Below are positions 1-5,775 of a stretch of 6,493 nt of DNA, piece by piece; position 1 is the first letter of the stretch, and every line of letters begins with the position of its first letter. Both the position numbers and the translations under genes were made by a program. The notes under the pieces were generated by a model. It was not told the origin of the DNA, did no database searches, and saw only the letters and a list, made by a program, of their open reading frames with translations. The DNA comes from Coriobacteriales bacterium (GTDB taxonomy: Bacteria; Actinomycetota; Coriobacteriia; Coriobacteriales; UBA8131). The stretch is from the NCBI GenBank assembly GCA_031286975.1, contig JAITTM010000190.1, forward strand, positions 1 through 6,493. The letters are read 5' to 3'.

Positions 1-819
1 CCCGCCTGGAACAGCACGCCGCAGGATTTCACGGCACTTTATCCGCGCTGCATCGCCGAGATACCCACGCGAGGCTACGGGGTCTTCAGTCGCGCGCATA
101 TGTTCACCCTCGCAGCCGATGACACGCTGCGCCCCGTTAAGAACCCTGACCCCCAGCAGCTCGACACCCTTATCGGCTACGAGCGCGAACGAGCGCAGGT
201 CATCGCCAACACCGAGGCACTGCTCGCCGGGCACCCCGCCAATAACATCCTGCTCTATGGGGACGCCGGTACAGGCAAGAGCAGCACGGTCAAGGCGCTT
301 GCCAACCACTTCAAAGGCAAGGGTCTGCGTCTGGTGGAGGTGCGCAAGACGCAGCTCGGTCTTATCCCCAGACTTATGGATACGCTGGGAGATAACCCGC
401 TCAAGTTCCTGCTCTTTATCGACGACTTGAGTTTTGCCGCACACGACACCAACTTCACGCAGCTCAAAGCGGTGCTGGAGGGCAGCGTTGTGGCGCGCCC
501 GCAAAACGTGGTGGTCTATGCCACCAGCAACCGCCGCCACTTCATCAACGAGACCTTCAGCCAGCGCCAGGGCGACGACGTGCACGCAGCCGACACGCGC
601 GAGGAGGAGGCGAGCCTGGCAGCACGTTTTGGCATCACCGTCACCTTTCTTAAGCCCAATCGTGCGCTCTATGCCCAGATCGTGCGCGCCTATGCCAAGC
701 AGCATCGCCTGGAGCTCAACGAGACAGAGCTGCTCGCCCAAGCGGAGCAGTACGCCATCAAACAGGGTGGCCGCACGCCCCGCGCCGCCAAGCAGTTTGT
801 GGAGTCAGCACAGGCGTAG
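1..819 (+). CDS. DUF815-family AAA ATPase, C-terminal part (5' truncated by window edge)
   Basis: The reading frame is open from base 1 to the TAG at 817-819, so the gene starts upstream and 272 residues are visible. The ATG at 100 is internal, because the 33 codons before it read as normal protein. Visible residues 82-95 carry the lead-in PANNILLY and Walker A GDAGTGKSS. Walker B is LLFIDDLSF near residues 137-145, a sensor-1-like ATSNRRH lies near 164-170, and the C-terminal GGRTPRAAKQF (about 255-265) fits a sensor-2 region. This layout is that of the DUF815 (PF05673) family of predicted ATP-binding proteins, which usually run to about 400-450 residues, so roughly the N-terminal third or more is missing here. 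No specific cellular role is established for the family that I can state. The gene converges on the importer operon, so it is not part of it. Family assignment is confident; function is unknown. Confidence 0.9.
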   Translation, partial: PAWNSTPQDFTALYPRCIAEIPTRGYGVFSRAHMFTLAADDTLRPVKNPDPQQLDTLIGYERERAQVIANTEALLAGHPANNILLYGDAGTGKSSTVKALANHFKGKGLRLVEVRKTQLGLIPRLMDTLGDNPLKFLLFIDDLSFAAHDTNFTQLKAVLEGSVVARPQNVVVYATSNRRHFINETFSQRQGDDVHAADTREEEASLAARFGITVTFLKPNRALYAQIVRAYAKQHRLELNETELLAQAEQYAIKQGGRTPRAAKQFVESAQA

Positions 820-830
820 AATGGGCGCAT

Positions 831-918
831 GTGGGACGGAATGGGACACAGGAGAACCGTCCCCTCGTCCCATTTTCCTCGTCCCATTTGGGACACAGGA
901 GCCGTCCCCTCGTCCCAC
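831..918. repeat. REP-like GGGAC/GTCCC palindromic repeats, two tandem copies
   Basis: Two near-identical units lie at 842-872 (31 nt) and 889-917 (29 nt). Both begin TGGGACACAGGAG and end CCGTCCCCTCGTCCCA, and they differ only by two extra A residues in the first. Each unit begins TGGGAC and ends GTCCCA, so each can fold on itself. GTCCCA-TT-TGGGAC at 881-894 forms a tight hairpin between the units, and GGGACGG at 833-839 can pair with CCGTCCC at 857-863. The 9-mer CTCGTCCCA occurs three times here (864-872, 878-886, 909-917) and once more at 5149-5157. The element fills the gap between two convergent genes, a usual site for REP/BIME-type repeats. No transposase is present in the window. It might also stop transcription from both sides, but there is no clear T-tract. 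Confidence 0.7.
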
Positions 919-927
919 TGCCCTCCG

Positions 928-1749
928 CTACTCCTGCACAGAGTCCCTGATGTGGCGATGCCCGGTTTCTTTGATGAGCGCCATGCAGCATTCGATCTGC
1001 TTGGCGGCATAGGGAATCGAGCGGATGATGACCTCTACCCCGTAGGTCTGGTGCATGAGCTCCTCGGTGAGCACGTCGCGGTAGTAGCCCGAGCAGCACC
1101 GGTATCCGTGCTGCATCACCAGCACGTCTGACTTCAGGGTGAAGGCCTGGCTGGGGTCGTGGGTCGAGATGAGCATGCCTGTCTTACCCTGCGTGAGGTC
1201 GATGATGCGCTCGAGCACGTGCACCTGGTTGCCAAAGTCGAGGCTCGCCGTGGGCTCATCCATCACAAAGTACTGCGGCTCCTGGGCAAGGGCGCGCGCG
1301 ATGAACACCATCTGCCGCTCCCCTCCCGATATCTCGGTGCAGGTTTTCTTTGCCAAGTGGTCGATGCCCATCAGCTCCATCGCATGCAGCGCGGCGGCGC
1401 AGTCTTTGGACCTGGGTTGCTCCAGGAGCTTGAGGTGGGGGGCACGTCCCATGAGCACGGTCTCCTCGACCGTATAGGCAAAGGGCATGCTCTGTATCTG
1501 CGGAACATAGGCGATGGCGCGGGCGAGCTCTGCACGCCCCATCGCGGCGATGGCCTTGCCGTCGATGGTAATACTACCGGTGCGGGGTTGCAAAAAGCCC
1601 AGGATCGCCTTGAACAGGGTGGTTTTGCCCACGCCGTTGGGGCCCAACACGGTGGTCACCTTGCCCGCCCCAAGTGAGAAATCCAGGTTCTTGATGATGG
1701 GCTTATCCTCCGCATACCCACAGCAGAGGCCTTCTACAACCAAGGCCAT
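928..1749 (-). CDS. ABC importer ATP-binding protein, FepC/BtuD-like
   Basis: This is the 273-residue ATPase that would power uptake through the FecCD-type permease encoded just upstream. Walker A is GPNGVGKTT (36-44), the Q-loop is at Q84 in YVPQIQ, the signature is SGGERQ (141-146), Walker B is FVMDEP (161-166), the D-loop is SLD (169-171) and the H-loop is STHD with H197. All residues needed for ATP hydrolysis are present. The frame stays open upstream into the permease gene, but that extension is a shadow. Two in-frame ATGs compete, at 1758 and 1749. The Shine-Dalgarno AAGGGAGG ends directly against the first and lies 9 nt from the second, so 1749 is preferred. It overlaps the permease stop as TGATG, which suggests translational coupling. 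The region after the H-loop holds unusual CC pairs (218-219, 254-255) and a short polar tail. Siderophore, haem or corrinoid are all possible substrates; the sequence does not decide. Confidence 0.92.
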   Translation of the reverse strand: MALVVEGLCCGYAEDKPIIKNLDFSLGAGKVTTVLGPNGVGKTTLFKAILGFLQPRTGSITIDGKAIAAMGRAELARAIAYVPQIQSMPFAYTVEETVLMGRAPHLKLLEQPRSKDCAAALHAMELMGIDHLAKKTCTEISGGERQMVFIARALAQEPQYFVMDEPTASLDFGNQVHVLERIIDLTQGKTGMLISTHDPSQAFTLKSDVLVMQHGYRCCSGYYRDVLTEELMHQTYGVEVIIRSIPYAAKQIECCMALIKETGHRHIRDSVQE

Positions 1750-2822
1750 CAGCGCCATCCTCCCTTGTATCTGAACAGGAGGAAGAGAAAGACGGGAGCC
1801 CCAACGAGCGCCGTAAGGATGCCGATGGGTATCTCCATAGAAAACATCCCCCGCGCGATGTCGTCCATCAACACGAGGTACAGTGCCCCCGCAAGAAACG
1901 ACGCCGGCAGCAAACGGCGGTAATCCGGCCCAAAGACCATGCGCATGAGATGCGGGATCACCAGACCCACCCAGCCTATCATGCCGCTTACGGCCACGCA
2001 CACCGCCGAGATAAGCGTGGCGCATACGATGACCAGGATCCTGACCTTTTGGGTATCCATGCCCAGCGACCGCGATTCATCGTCGTCGAGCGAAAGGATG
2101 TTGATGCGCCACCGCAGACTATAGAGCACCACGCTGCCCGCCAAAACCGGCGCGAGTATGAACGCGATGTCATTCCAGGTGATGCCCGAAAGTCCCCCCA
2201 TGAGGAAGAACGTGATGCCCGGCAGCTGGCTGTAGGGGTCGGCGACGTATTTGGTGATGGAGATCAAAGCCTGGAACAGCGCTGATATCACCACGCCCGT
2301 CAACACAAGGGTGGTGATATTGGCGCTCCCCCTGCCAAGCGTGCTGCTGAAGATATAGGTGAGAAGGACGGCGACAAGCCCCCCGAGAAAGGCCGACCCG
2401 GTTATCACCGCCATAGGCAGGGAGAACAGCATGGCACAGGCAGCGCCAAACCCGGCCCCCCAGGTGGCACCCAAAAGATCGGGCGACACCATGGGGTTGC
2501 GAAACATCCCCTGAAACGCAGCCCCCGCCATACCCATGGCGCCACCGATGATGAGGGCCGCGAGGATGCGTGGCAGGCGCATCTTGAATACTACCAGCTC
2601 CTCGTTGCCCAGGGCTTCTCCGCGTATCAGATGCCCGATTGCTGAGGGAGACTGCACGAGCGTGGACAACAGAAGCGGGACGTCGATGCTGAAGCGCCCA
2701 ACTGCCAGCGAGACCGTCGCGACAGCCAGCGCCAAAAGGGCAAGCGCCAGCAGCCCATATCCTCCCAGACGGACTGCCGACTTTGCCTGCCTCTGCCCTG
2801 TTGCACGCTCGGCTTGCGGCAT
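1749..2822 (-). CDS. FecCD-family ABC permease (iron-siderophore/haem/corrinoid type)
   Basis: This 357-residue polytopic membrane protein would form the homodimeric channel of a type II importer. Family landmarks are clear: MRLPRILAALIIGG (81-94), GAAFQGMFRNPMVSPDLLG (100-118), GWVGLVIPHLMR (283-294) and the terminal IPIGILTALVGAPVFLFLL (331-349). Hydrophobic stretches begin near residues 21, 83, 118, 140, 168, 218, 261, 307 and 332, consistent with the roughly ten helices of BtuC/FhuB-like subunits. The loop around LDDDESRSLGMDTQKVR (245-261) matches the cytoplasmic region that contacts the ATPase. The length is normal for the family. The start ATG at 2822 lies 3 nt after the stop of the binding-protein gene. 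No good Shine-Dalgarno precedes it, so translation may depend on coupling. The 3' end overlaps the ATPase start. Family is certain; the transported compound is not. Confidence 0.93.
   Translation of the reverse strand: MPQAERATGQRQAKSAVRLGGYGLLALALLALAVATVSLAVGRFSIDVPLLLSTLVQSPSAIGHLIRGEALGNEELVVFKMRLPRILAALIIGGAMGMAGAAFQGMFRNPMVSPDLLGATWGAGFGAACAMLFSLPMAVITGSAFLGGLVAVLLTYIFSSTLGRGSANITTLVLTGVVISALFQALISITKYVADPYSQLPGITFFLMGGLSGITWNDIAFILAPVLAGSVVLYSLRWRINILSLDDDESRSLGMDTQKVRILVIVCATLISAVCVAVSGMIGWVGLVIPHLMRMVFGPDYRRLLPASFLAGALYLVLMDDIARGMFSMEIPIGILTALVGAPVFLFLLFRYKGGWR
1759..1766 (-). promoter_or_regulatory. Shine-Dalgarno site deciding the ATPase start
   Basis: AAGGGAGG on the minus strand lies inside the last codons of the permease gene. 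It touches the ATG at 1758 with no spacer but sits 9 nt before the ATG at 1749, so it favours the shorter ATPase form starting in the TGATG overlap. Confidence 0.65.
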
Positions 2823-2825
2823 GTT

Positions 2826-4037
2826 CTAGGCAGGATTCTGATGATCGAGGATGCGCGTGGCCTCGTCGTCGGTCAGAGCGTAGTTGAAGAACTGCGCATA
2901 AAAATCGATGAGAAGTGCCTTGATGTCCACGTCCTCAAACAGGTTGGGATGGAGGGTCTTTGCGATGTAGACGAGGTAGAGTATCTTTTGGATACCAGAA
3001 TCCCAGAAGAACACGCCGGTAGGGGTGGCAAAGACGTGGTTATCCTTGACGGCCGTGATGTTGTTGAAATCGCCTGAGGCCAAAGCCTCGCTGATGGCAT
3101 CCTCTGCCGTCGCGTTGCCCGATGAGCCCGCGTGATCGAGAAAGATGAAGTCGGGGTTCCATTGGATGAGCTGCTCGGAGGTGATCTCGATGTTCGAGCT
3201 GCCCTCGAGCTCAATGCTCACCAGGGCGCCACCGGCGATGTCGATCACTTCGACCATGTCTGATTTCGCGCCATAGCCATGGAGGATGTCGGTATAGGCA
3301 AGATAGACGCTGGGACGCTCGGTTACGGCGGCGGTGCGCTCCTTGACCATCTTGACGGTCTCGTCAAAATAGCTGCTGTATGCCTGTGCCTGCGCGGCGG
3401 CAAAAGCGTCGCCCACAACATCGGCATAGAGGATAAGGGAGTCGGCGATGTCGCGCACGGCGCCGGTGCCCGCCATGGGAATGGCGACCATCCCGGCATT
3501 GTTGATGGCCTCGACCTGGTCAGGCGAGGGAAAGCTGAACACCACCTGCACGTTGCGGGCCACTAGATCCTCCACGTTCAGATCCGAGTGAGCATTGGGA
3601 ATGCCCGGCACCTCGTTGAGCCGCTGGTAGATGACGTTTGACCAAGGCCAGCCATCGATATGAAAGTCACCATCGCAAAGGATGCGGTCCTCGGCACCAA
3701 CCGCCACGATCCTCTCGTAGGAGGGCCCGAATATGGCCGCTATGCCGGTTACCACGCCGGGTACCGTGATCTGGGTGCCATCGAGGTTGGTCACGCTGCG
3801 CTCTGCCGGATGTTCCGGCGCCGCAGGCTCAGGCTCGGAGGCCGGCTGCTCTGCTGTCTCCGGCTGCGAGGTACAGGCGGCAAGCAGCGTGCCCGCGCCC
3901 AAGGCGCCCACGATGGCGGTGCCGGATACGCCTACAAATGCGCGCCGCGAGAGCAGTCGCTTCTGCGCGGGGCGCACGGGCTGCTGGTGCACGACTTGCT
4001 CCGATGTAATATCCAGCATGATGGTCTCGTCTTTCAT
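2826..4037 (-). CDS. Tat-exported substrate-binding lipoprotein of FecB/BtuF type
   Basis: This 403-residue protein would capture the ligand outside the membrane and deliver it to the permease. The N-terminus has a long polar region, a twin-arginine motif SRRAFVG (30-36), a hydrophobic stretch (33-50) and a lipobox LAAC with the lipidated cysteine at C55. Together these indicate Tat export followed by lipid anchoring. A Ser/Pro/Glu-rich linker (57-80) follows. The domain from about 89 to 395 matches PF01497-type periplasmic binding proteins, with ITVPG at 90-94, the segment WNPDFIFLDH (293-302) and the late WDSGIQKILYLVYIAKTLHP (345-364). The frame is open further upstream, but AGGAGG 5 nt before the ATG at 4037 fixes the start. 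It lies 46 nt after the radical SAM stop. Tat export would fit a protein that folds before export, but this is also common among binding proteins of this bacterial group. Ligand is not determined. Confidence 0.92.
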   Translation of the reverse strand: MKDETIMLDITSEQVVHQQPVRPAQKRLLSRRAFVGVSGTAIVGALGAGTLLAACTSQPETAEQPASEPEPAAPEHPAERSVTNLDGTQITVPGVVTGIAAIFGPSYERIVAVGAEDRILCDGDFHIDGWPWSNVIYQRLNEVPGIPNAHSDLNVEDLVARNVQVVFSFPSPDQVEAINNAGMVAIPMAGTGAVRDIADSLILYADVVGDAFAAAQAQAYSSYFDETVKMVKERTAAVTERPSVYLAYTDILHGYGAKSDMVEVIDIAGGALVSIELEGSSNIEITSEQLIQWNPDFIFLDHAGSSGNATAEDAISEALASGDFNNITAVKDNHVFATPTGVFFWDSGIQKILYLVYIAKTLHPNLFEDVDIKALLIDFYAQFFNYALTDDEATRILDHQNPA

Positions 4038-4042
4038 GTCTT

Positions 4043-4048
4043 CCTCCT
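4043..4048 (-). promoter_or_regulatory. Shine-Dalgarno site of the binding-protein gene
   Basis: AGGAGG on the minus strand lies 5 nt before the ATG at 4037. It decides that start against an open frame continuing to 4307, which only overlaps the end of the radical SAM gene. Confidence 0.8.
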
Positions 4049-4083
4049 GTCGTCGTTCGGCTTTGATTGCGAGATGCCGTGGT

Positions 4084-4947
4084 TTATTCGATGCGCGTCT
4101 CGTAAAATCCGTTGATGCCGATCTGTCGGGCATACTCTTGCCCAAGGTTGTCCAGTCTGTCGCTGAAGAAATACTCGGTGGTGGGCAAGGCGATGCGCGC
4201 AACTGCATTGGCGCGCGCCAATGCCTCACTATCACAGGCAGGGTGATGCTCCATGGGCGTATGGGCAAACGGCTCAAAGGGCAAAATTGACAGCGACTGC
4301 GGTTCAAAGGGCCGTATCAGCTCGATGCCTCGGGCAACATCGTCCTCGTCTTCTCCCAAACCCATAAGAAAGCCTGTCCAGATGGTCAAACCGGCTTCGC
4401 GGGCAAACGCAAGCGCCTCAAGTCGGCTGCTGAGTGTATCCCCACCTGGTCTGAAGCCCTTGAAGATAGCCTCATTGGGTGACTCCAGGCTGGTGAGCAT
4501 ACCATCAAGACCGGCAGACGCAAGGTCAACATGGCTCTGGCGATCCAGCGCGCCAAAGAGACCAAACAGTTCAAGCGTTGGCAGGGCTTCGCGCAGGGAG
4601 ACAATCGTATCGATGCAGGCACGGGGCAAGCGGTAGCCCAGCCACCCAGTGGCGATGAACACCCTGGCGATGCCGTGGTTTACCAGCACGCGCATATGCG
4701 CTATCAGCTCATCGAGCGGGCGATCCTGCGTGAAACTCCGTGGTTTGATCACGCGGAGGTGCTTCCACTTGCAATGCCTGCACGGAGGATCAGTGGTGCA
4801 ATCGCCCGTAAGGATCAAAGGCGCTGCCGTAATCGTCTGCGAATAACGTCCGGCGCAGGCGCGTGCCTGGGCAAACAACTCCTCAGAAGAAAGGGAGAAG
4901 AGCGCGCGGGTCTGTGCAAGCATGGACGCATCGATTCTCTCCAACAA
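4084..4947 (-). CDS. Radical SAM protein with CX5CX2C motif, BioB/HmdB-like
   Basis: This is the first gene of the importer operon. With the TTG start at 4947 it has 287 residues. The cluster motif is GDCTTDPPCRHCKWK, with cysteines at 50, 56 and 59, giving CX5CX2C rather than CX3CX2C. Further landmarks are FIATGWLG (about 97-104), SLESP (about 154-158) and FLMGLGEDEDD (183-193), in the order seen in BioB/HydE/PylB-type TIM barrels. The CX5CX2C spacing is known from HmdB (HcgA), which acts in synthesis of the iron-guanylylpyridinol cofactor of [Fe]-hydrogenase. That enzyme is not expected in actinobacteria, so the role here is open: modification of the imported chelate or of a cofactor is an inference from position only. 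An ATG at 5019 would add 24 residues but has no spaced Shine-Dalgarno and lies about 6 nt after the predicted transcript start. AGGAGG sits 7 nt before the TTG. The superfamily is confident; the substrate is unknown. Confidence 0.85.
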   Translation of the reverse strand: MLERIDASMLAQTRALFSLSSEELFAQARACAGRYSQTITAAPLILTGDCTTDPPCRHCKWKHLRVIKPRSFTQDRPLDELIAHMRVLVNHGIARVFIATGWLGYRLPRACIDTIVSLREALPTLELFGLFGALDRQSHVDLASAGLDGMLTSLESPNEAIFKGFRPGGDTLSSRLEALAFAREAGLTIWTGFLMGLGEDEDDVARGIELIRPFEPQSLSILPFEPFAHTPMEHHPACDSEALARANAVARIALPTTEYFFSDRLDNLGQEYARQIGINGFYETRIE

Positions 4948-4954
4948 AACAACT

Positions 4955-4960
4955 CCTCCT
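4955..4960 (-). promoter_or_regulatory. Strong Shine-Dalgarno site supporting a TTG start
   Basis: AGGAGG on the minus strand lies 7 nt before TTG at 4947 and 10 nt before a second TTG at 4944. It is the best ribosome site near the 5' end of the radical SAM gene and argues against the ATG at 5019, whose only AAGG abuts the start codon. Confidence 0.6.
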
Positions 4961-4988
4961 ACGACCTTGTGCAGGAATCTGTGCCCCC

Positions 4989-5010
4989 GAGCAAGCTGCT
5001 GCGCAGCCTC
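4989..5010 (-). promoter_or_regulatory. GC-rich hairpin in the operon leader
   Basis: In the minus-strand transcript, GAG-GCTGC pairs with GCAGC-CTC around a GCA loop, with a 3-nt TTG bulge between the two arm segments on one side. This gives 8 base pairs. It would lie in the leader if the TTG at 4947 is the true start. No T-tract follows, so it is not a terminator. It may affect message stability or access to the ribosome site, or may be chance in GC-rich DNA. Confidence 0.3.
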
Positions 5011-5031
5011 CCGATACATCCTTAATCAAGT

Positions 5032-5059
5032 ATGATACACGATAAGTTCTATTTTTCAA
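5032..5059 (-). promoter_or_regulatory. Predicted sigma-70-type promoter of the radical SAM/importer operon
   Basis: TTGAAA (5059-5054) and TATCAT (5037-5032) each match the consensus at 5 of 6 positions and are separated by 16 nt. Transcription would begin near 5025. This leaves a leader of about 78 nt to the TTG start and almost none to the ATG at 5019. The AT-rich setting raises the chance of a false match. Confidence 0.5.
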
Positions 5060-5073
5060 TATGATTATTTTGA
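5056..5073 (-). promoter_or_regulatory. Candidate operator: imperfect 18-bp dyad overlapping the -35 box
   Basis: TCAAAATAATCATATTGA is palindromic at 7 of 9 base pairs and overlaps the predicted -35 hexamer. It contains ATAATCAT, part of the classical Fur box, and matches 11 of the 19 Fur consensus positions by hand count. A metal-responsive repressor would suit an uptake operon. The match is weak and the sequence is AT-rich, so this is a suggestion only. Confidence 0.2.
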
Positions 5074-5129
5074 GGCTCTTCCTCCTGACAAGGAGGCAAC
5101 CTCTTCTTGATCACCCGTAAGTGCAATAG

Positions 5130-5183
5130 GGCGGGGGGACGATTCATTCTCGTCCCACTTTATTGTGATTGTTTTAGCCCGCC
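5130..5183. repeat. REP-like GGGACGA/TCGTCCC palindrome with outer inverted repeat
   Basis: GGGACGA (5136-5142) and TCGTCCC (5150-5156) form a perfect 7-bp stem with a 7-nt loop. An outer inverted repeat, GGCGGG (5130-5135) and CCCGCC (5178-5183), encloses it. The 9-mer CTCGTCCCA and the context GTGGGACGAG (minus strand) are shared with the repeats at 831-918, so both loci belong to one family. It lies directly after the immunity stop codon. On the minus strand the stem is followed by C-rich sequence, which argues against an ordinary intrinsic terminator. Confidence 0.6.
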
Positions 5184-5184
5184 G

Positions 5185-5760
5185 TTATAGGTCGAATTCT
5201 TCCCATCCAATTATGCTGTCCAAGCAATCAATGTGCCCCAGATAAAACTCTCTTGAATAGGTTTTTATATCGGGTATCAGGGATAAGGCAAAGCCCGCAT
5301 CCCAATCATCGTACCTACCGTAGTCCTCAGCGTTATCTGCAACATATAACGCGCAATGACCATCTCGGGATATGTCAATCTCGTCTGGCTCAAACCTTGA
5401 AGCAATATCCGACAAATCATAGTCAGGCTTATAGCGATCTCGAAAATCATCAGTAGCATCTGCCATTTTGAACCTATCCGTAATCACTTGCTCTACTTCA
5501 GCTTTTCTATCCTTGAAGATATCAAAACAGGTTTTAATCGCCCGCTCTTGTTCCTCATTAATAGGTTCTATCTCAGATTTTGATTCAGCATCTGCCCTTG
5601 CACATGCCGTAACGTGATATGTTTTGCCAAATAAGTCTAGGGGAAAGCTGTCCTTTGTATACCAACCAGTATCGCTATAACGTATAGCACCAAATACAGC
5701 GTTATGACTCACTATCCCATGGACAAGTTTTTTAACTGGCTTCTTCTTCCTGAAAAACAT
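5185..5760 (-). CDS. Probable immunity protein of the adjacent nuclease toxin
   Basis: This is a 191-residue soluble protein without signal peptide or membrane segment. It has a basic start (MFFRKKKPVKK), a central part with HNAVFGAIRYSDTGWY (19-34), LFGKTYHVT (43-51) and a helical, charged INEEQERAIKTCFDIFKDRK stretch (68-87), then an acidic C-terminal half rich in Asp, Tyr and Trp. The opening pattern of FG..Y....W followed by a FGK.Y..T strand and EEQ-rich helix recalls DUF6985/DUF2004-like families found beside polymorphic toxins. I make this link from memory and only tentatively. AGGAGG lies 8 nt before the ATG, and the gene begins 15 nt after the toxin stop, with the ribosome site almost touching that stop. 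Position, size and acidity fit a protein that binds and neutralises the nuclease. It is AT-richer than the genes to its left. Confidence 0.7.
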   Translation of the reverse strand: MFFRKKKPVKKLVHGIVSHNAVFGAIRYSDTGWYTKDSFPLDLFGKTYHVTACARADAESKSEIEPINEEQERAIKTCFDIFKDRKAEVEQVITDRFKMADATDDFRDRYKPDYDLSDIASRFEPDEIDISRDGHCALYVADNAEDYGRYDDWDAGFALSLIPDIKTYSREFYLGHIDCLDSIIGWEEFDL

Positions 5761-5768
5761 ACAATCAA

Positions 5769-5774
5769 CCTCCT
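5769..5774 (-). promoter_or_regulatory. Shine-Dalgarno site of the immunity gene
   Basis: AGGAGG on the minus strand lies 8 nt before the ATG at 5760 and 1 nt after the toxin stop codon. This tight packing is typical of toxin-immunity pairs. The same stretch survives, slightly altered, in the relic at 5097-5106. Confidence 0.75.
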
Positions 5775-5775
5775 C

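Larger units (their letters stand above)
5031..5129 (-). pseudogene. Eroded duplicate of the toxin-end/immunity-start junction
   Basis: Bases 5097-5129 align without gaps to 5766-5798, with 27 of 33 identical by hand count. The matched part covers the last toxin codons and the ribosome site of the immunity gene. On the minus strand the relic reads ALTGD like the intact toxin end, but the stop TAA has become CAA. Leftwards the match continues with small gaps into the first immunity codons: the 14-nt block at 5078-5091 matches 5742-5755 at 12 positions, and weaker blocks reach about 5031 (against 5703-5712). The immunity start codon is missing. CCTCCT-GACA-AGGAGG at 5081-5096 can form a hairpin in the altered part. 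I read this as the remnant of a second toxin-immunity cassette. The core match is firm; the extension left of 5074 is weaker. Confidence 0.65.

Noticed and set aside
831..918. CRISPR array
   Set aside because: Only two full units, spaced 16 nt, with no regular spacers and no cas genes. The units are themselves palindromic, as in REP-like repeats.
829..1131. Plus-strand open frame across the repeats and the ATPase end
   Set aside because: It runs antisense to the ATPase, and its first part is translated repeat. It has no ribosome site and no recognisable domain.
1750..2025. Open frame upstream of the ATPase start, on the minus strand
   Set aside because: It overlaps the permease gene in another frame, and the protein it would add has no ABC-ATPase character. 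The Shine-Dalgarno site supports a start at 1749.
4038..4307. Upstream extension of the binding-protein frame
   Set aside because: It overlaps the radical SAM gene in another frame and would bury the Tat signal peptide 90 residues in. AGGAGG fixes the start at 4037.
5081..5096. CCTCCT-GACA-AGGAGG hairpin as an intrinsic terminator
   Set aside because: It is only 6 bp and has no T-tract on the minus strand. It lies in the altered part of the cassette relic.
4948..5184. Cobalamin riboswitch ahead of the importer operon
   Set aside because: The predicted leader is only about 78 nt and I see no B12-box-like sequence. This leaves the substrate open.
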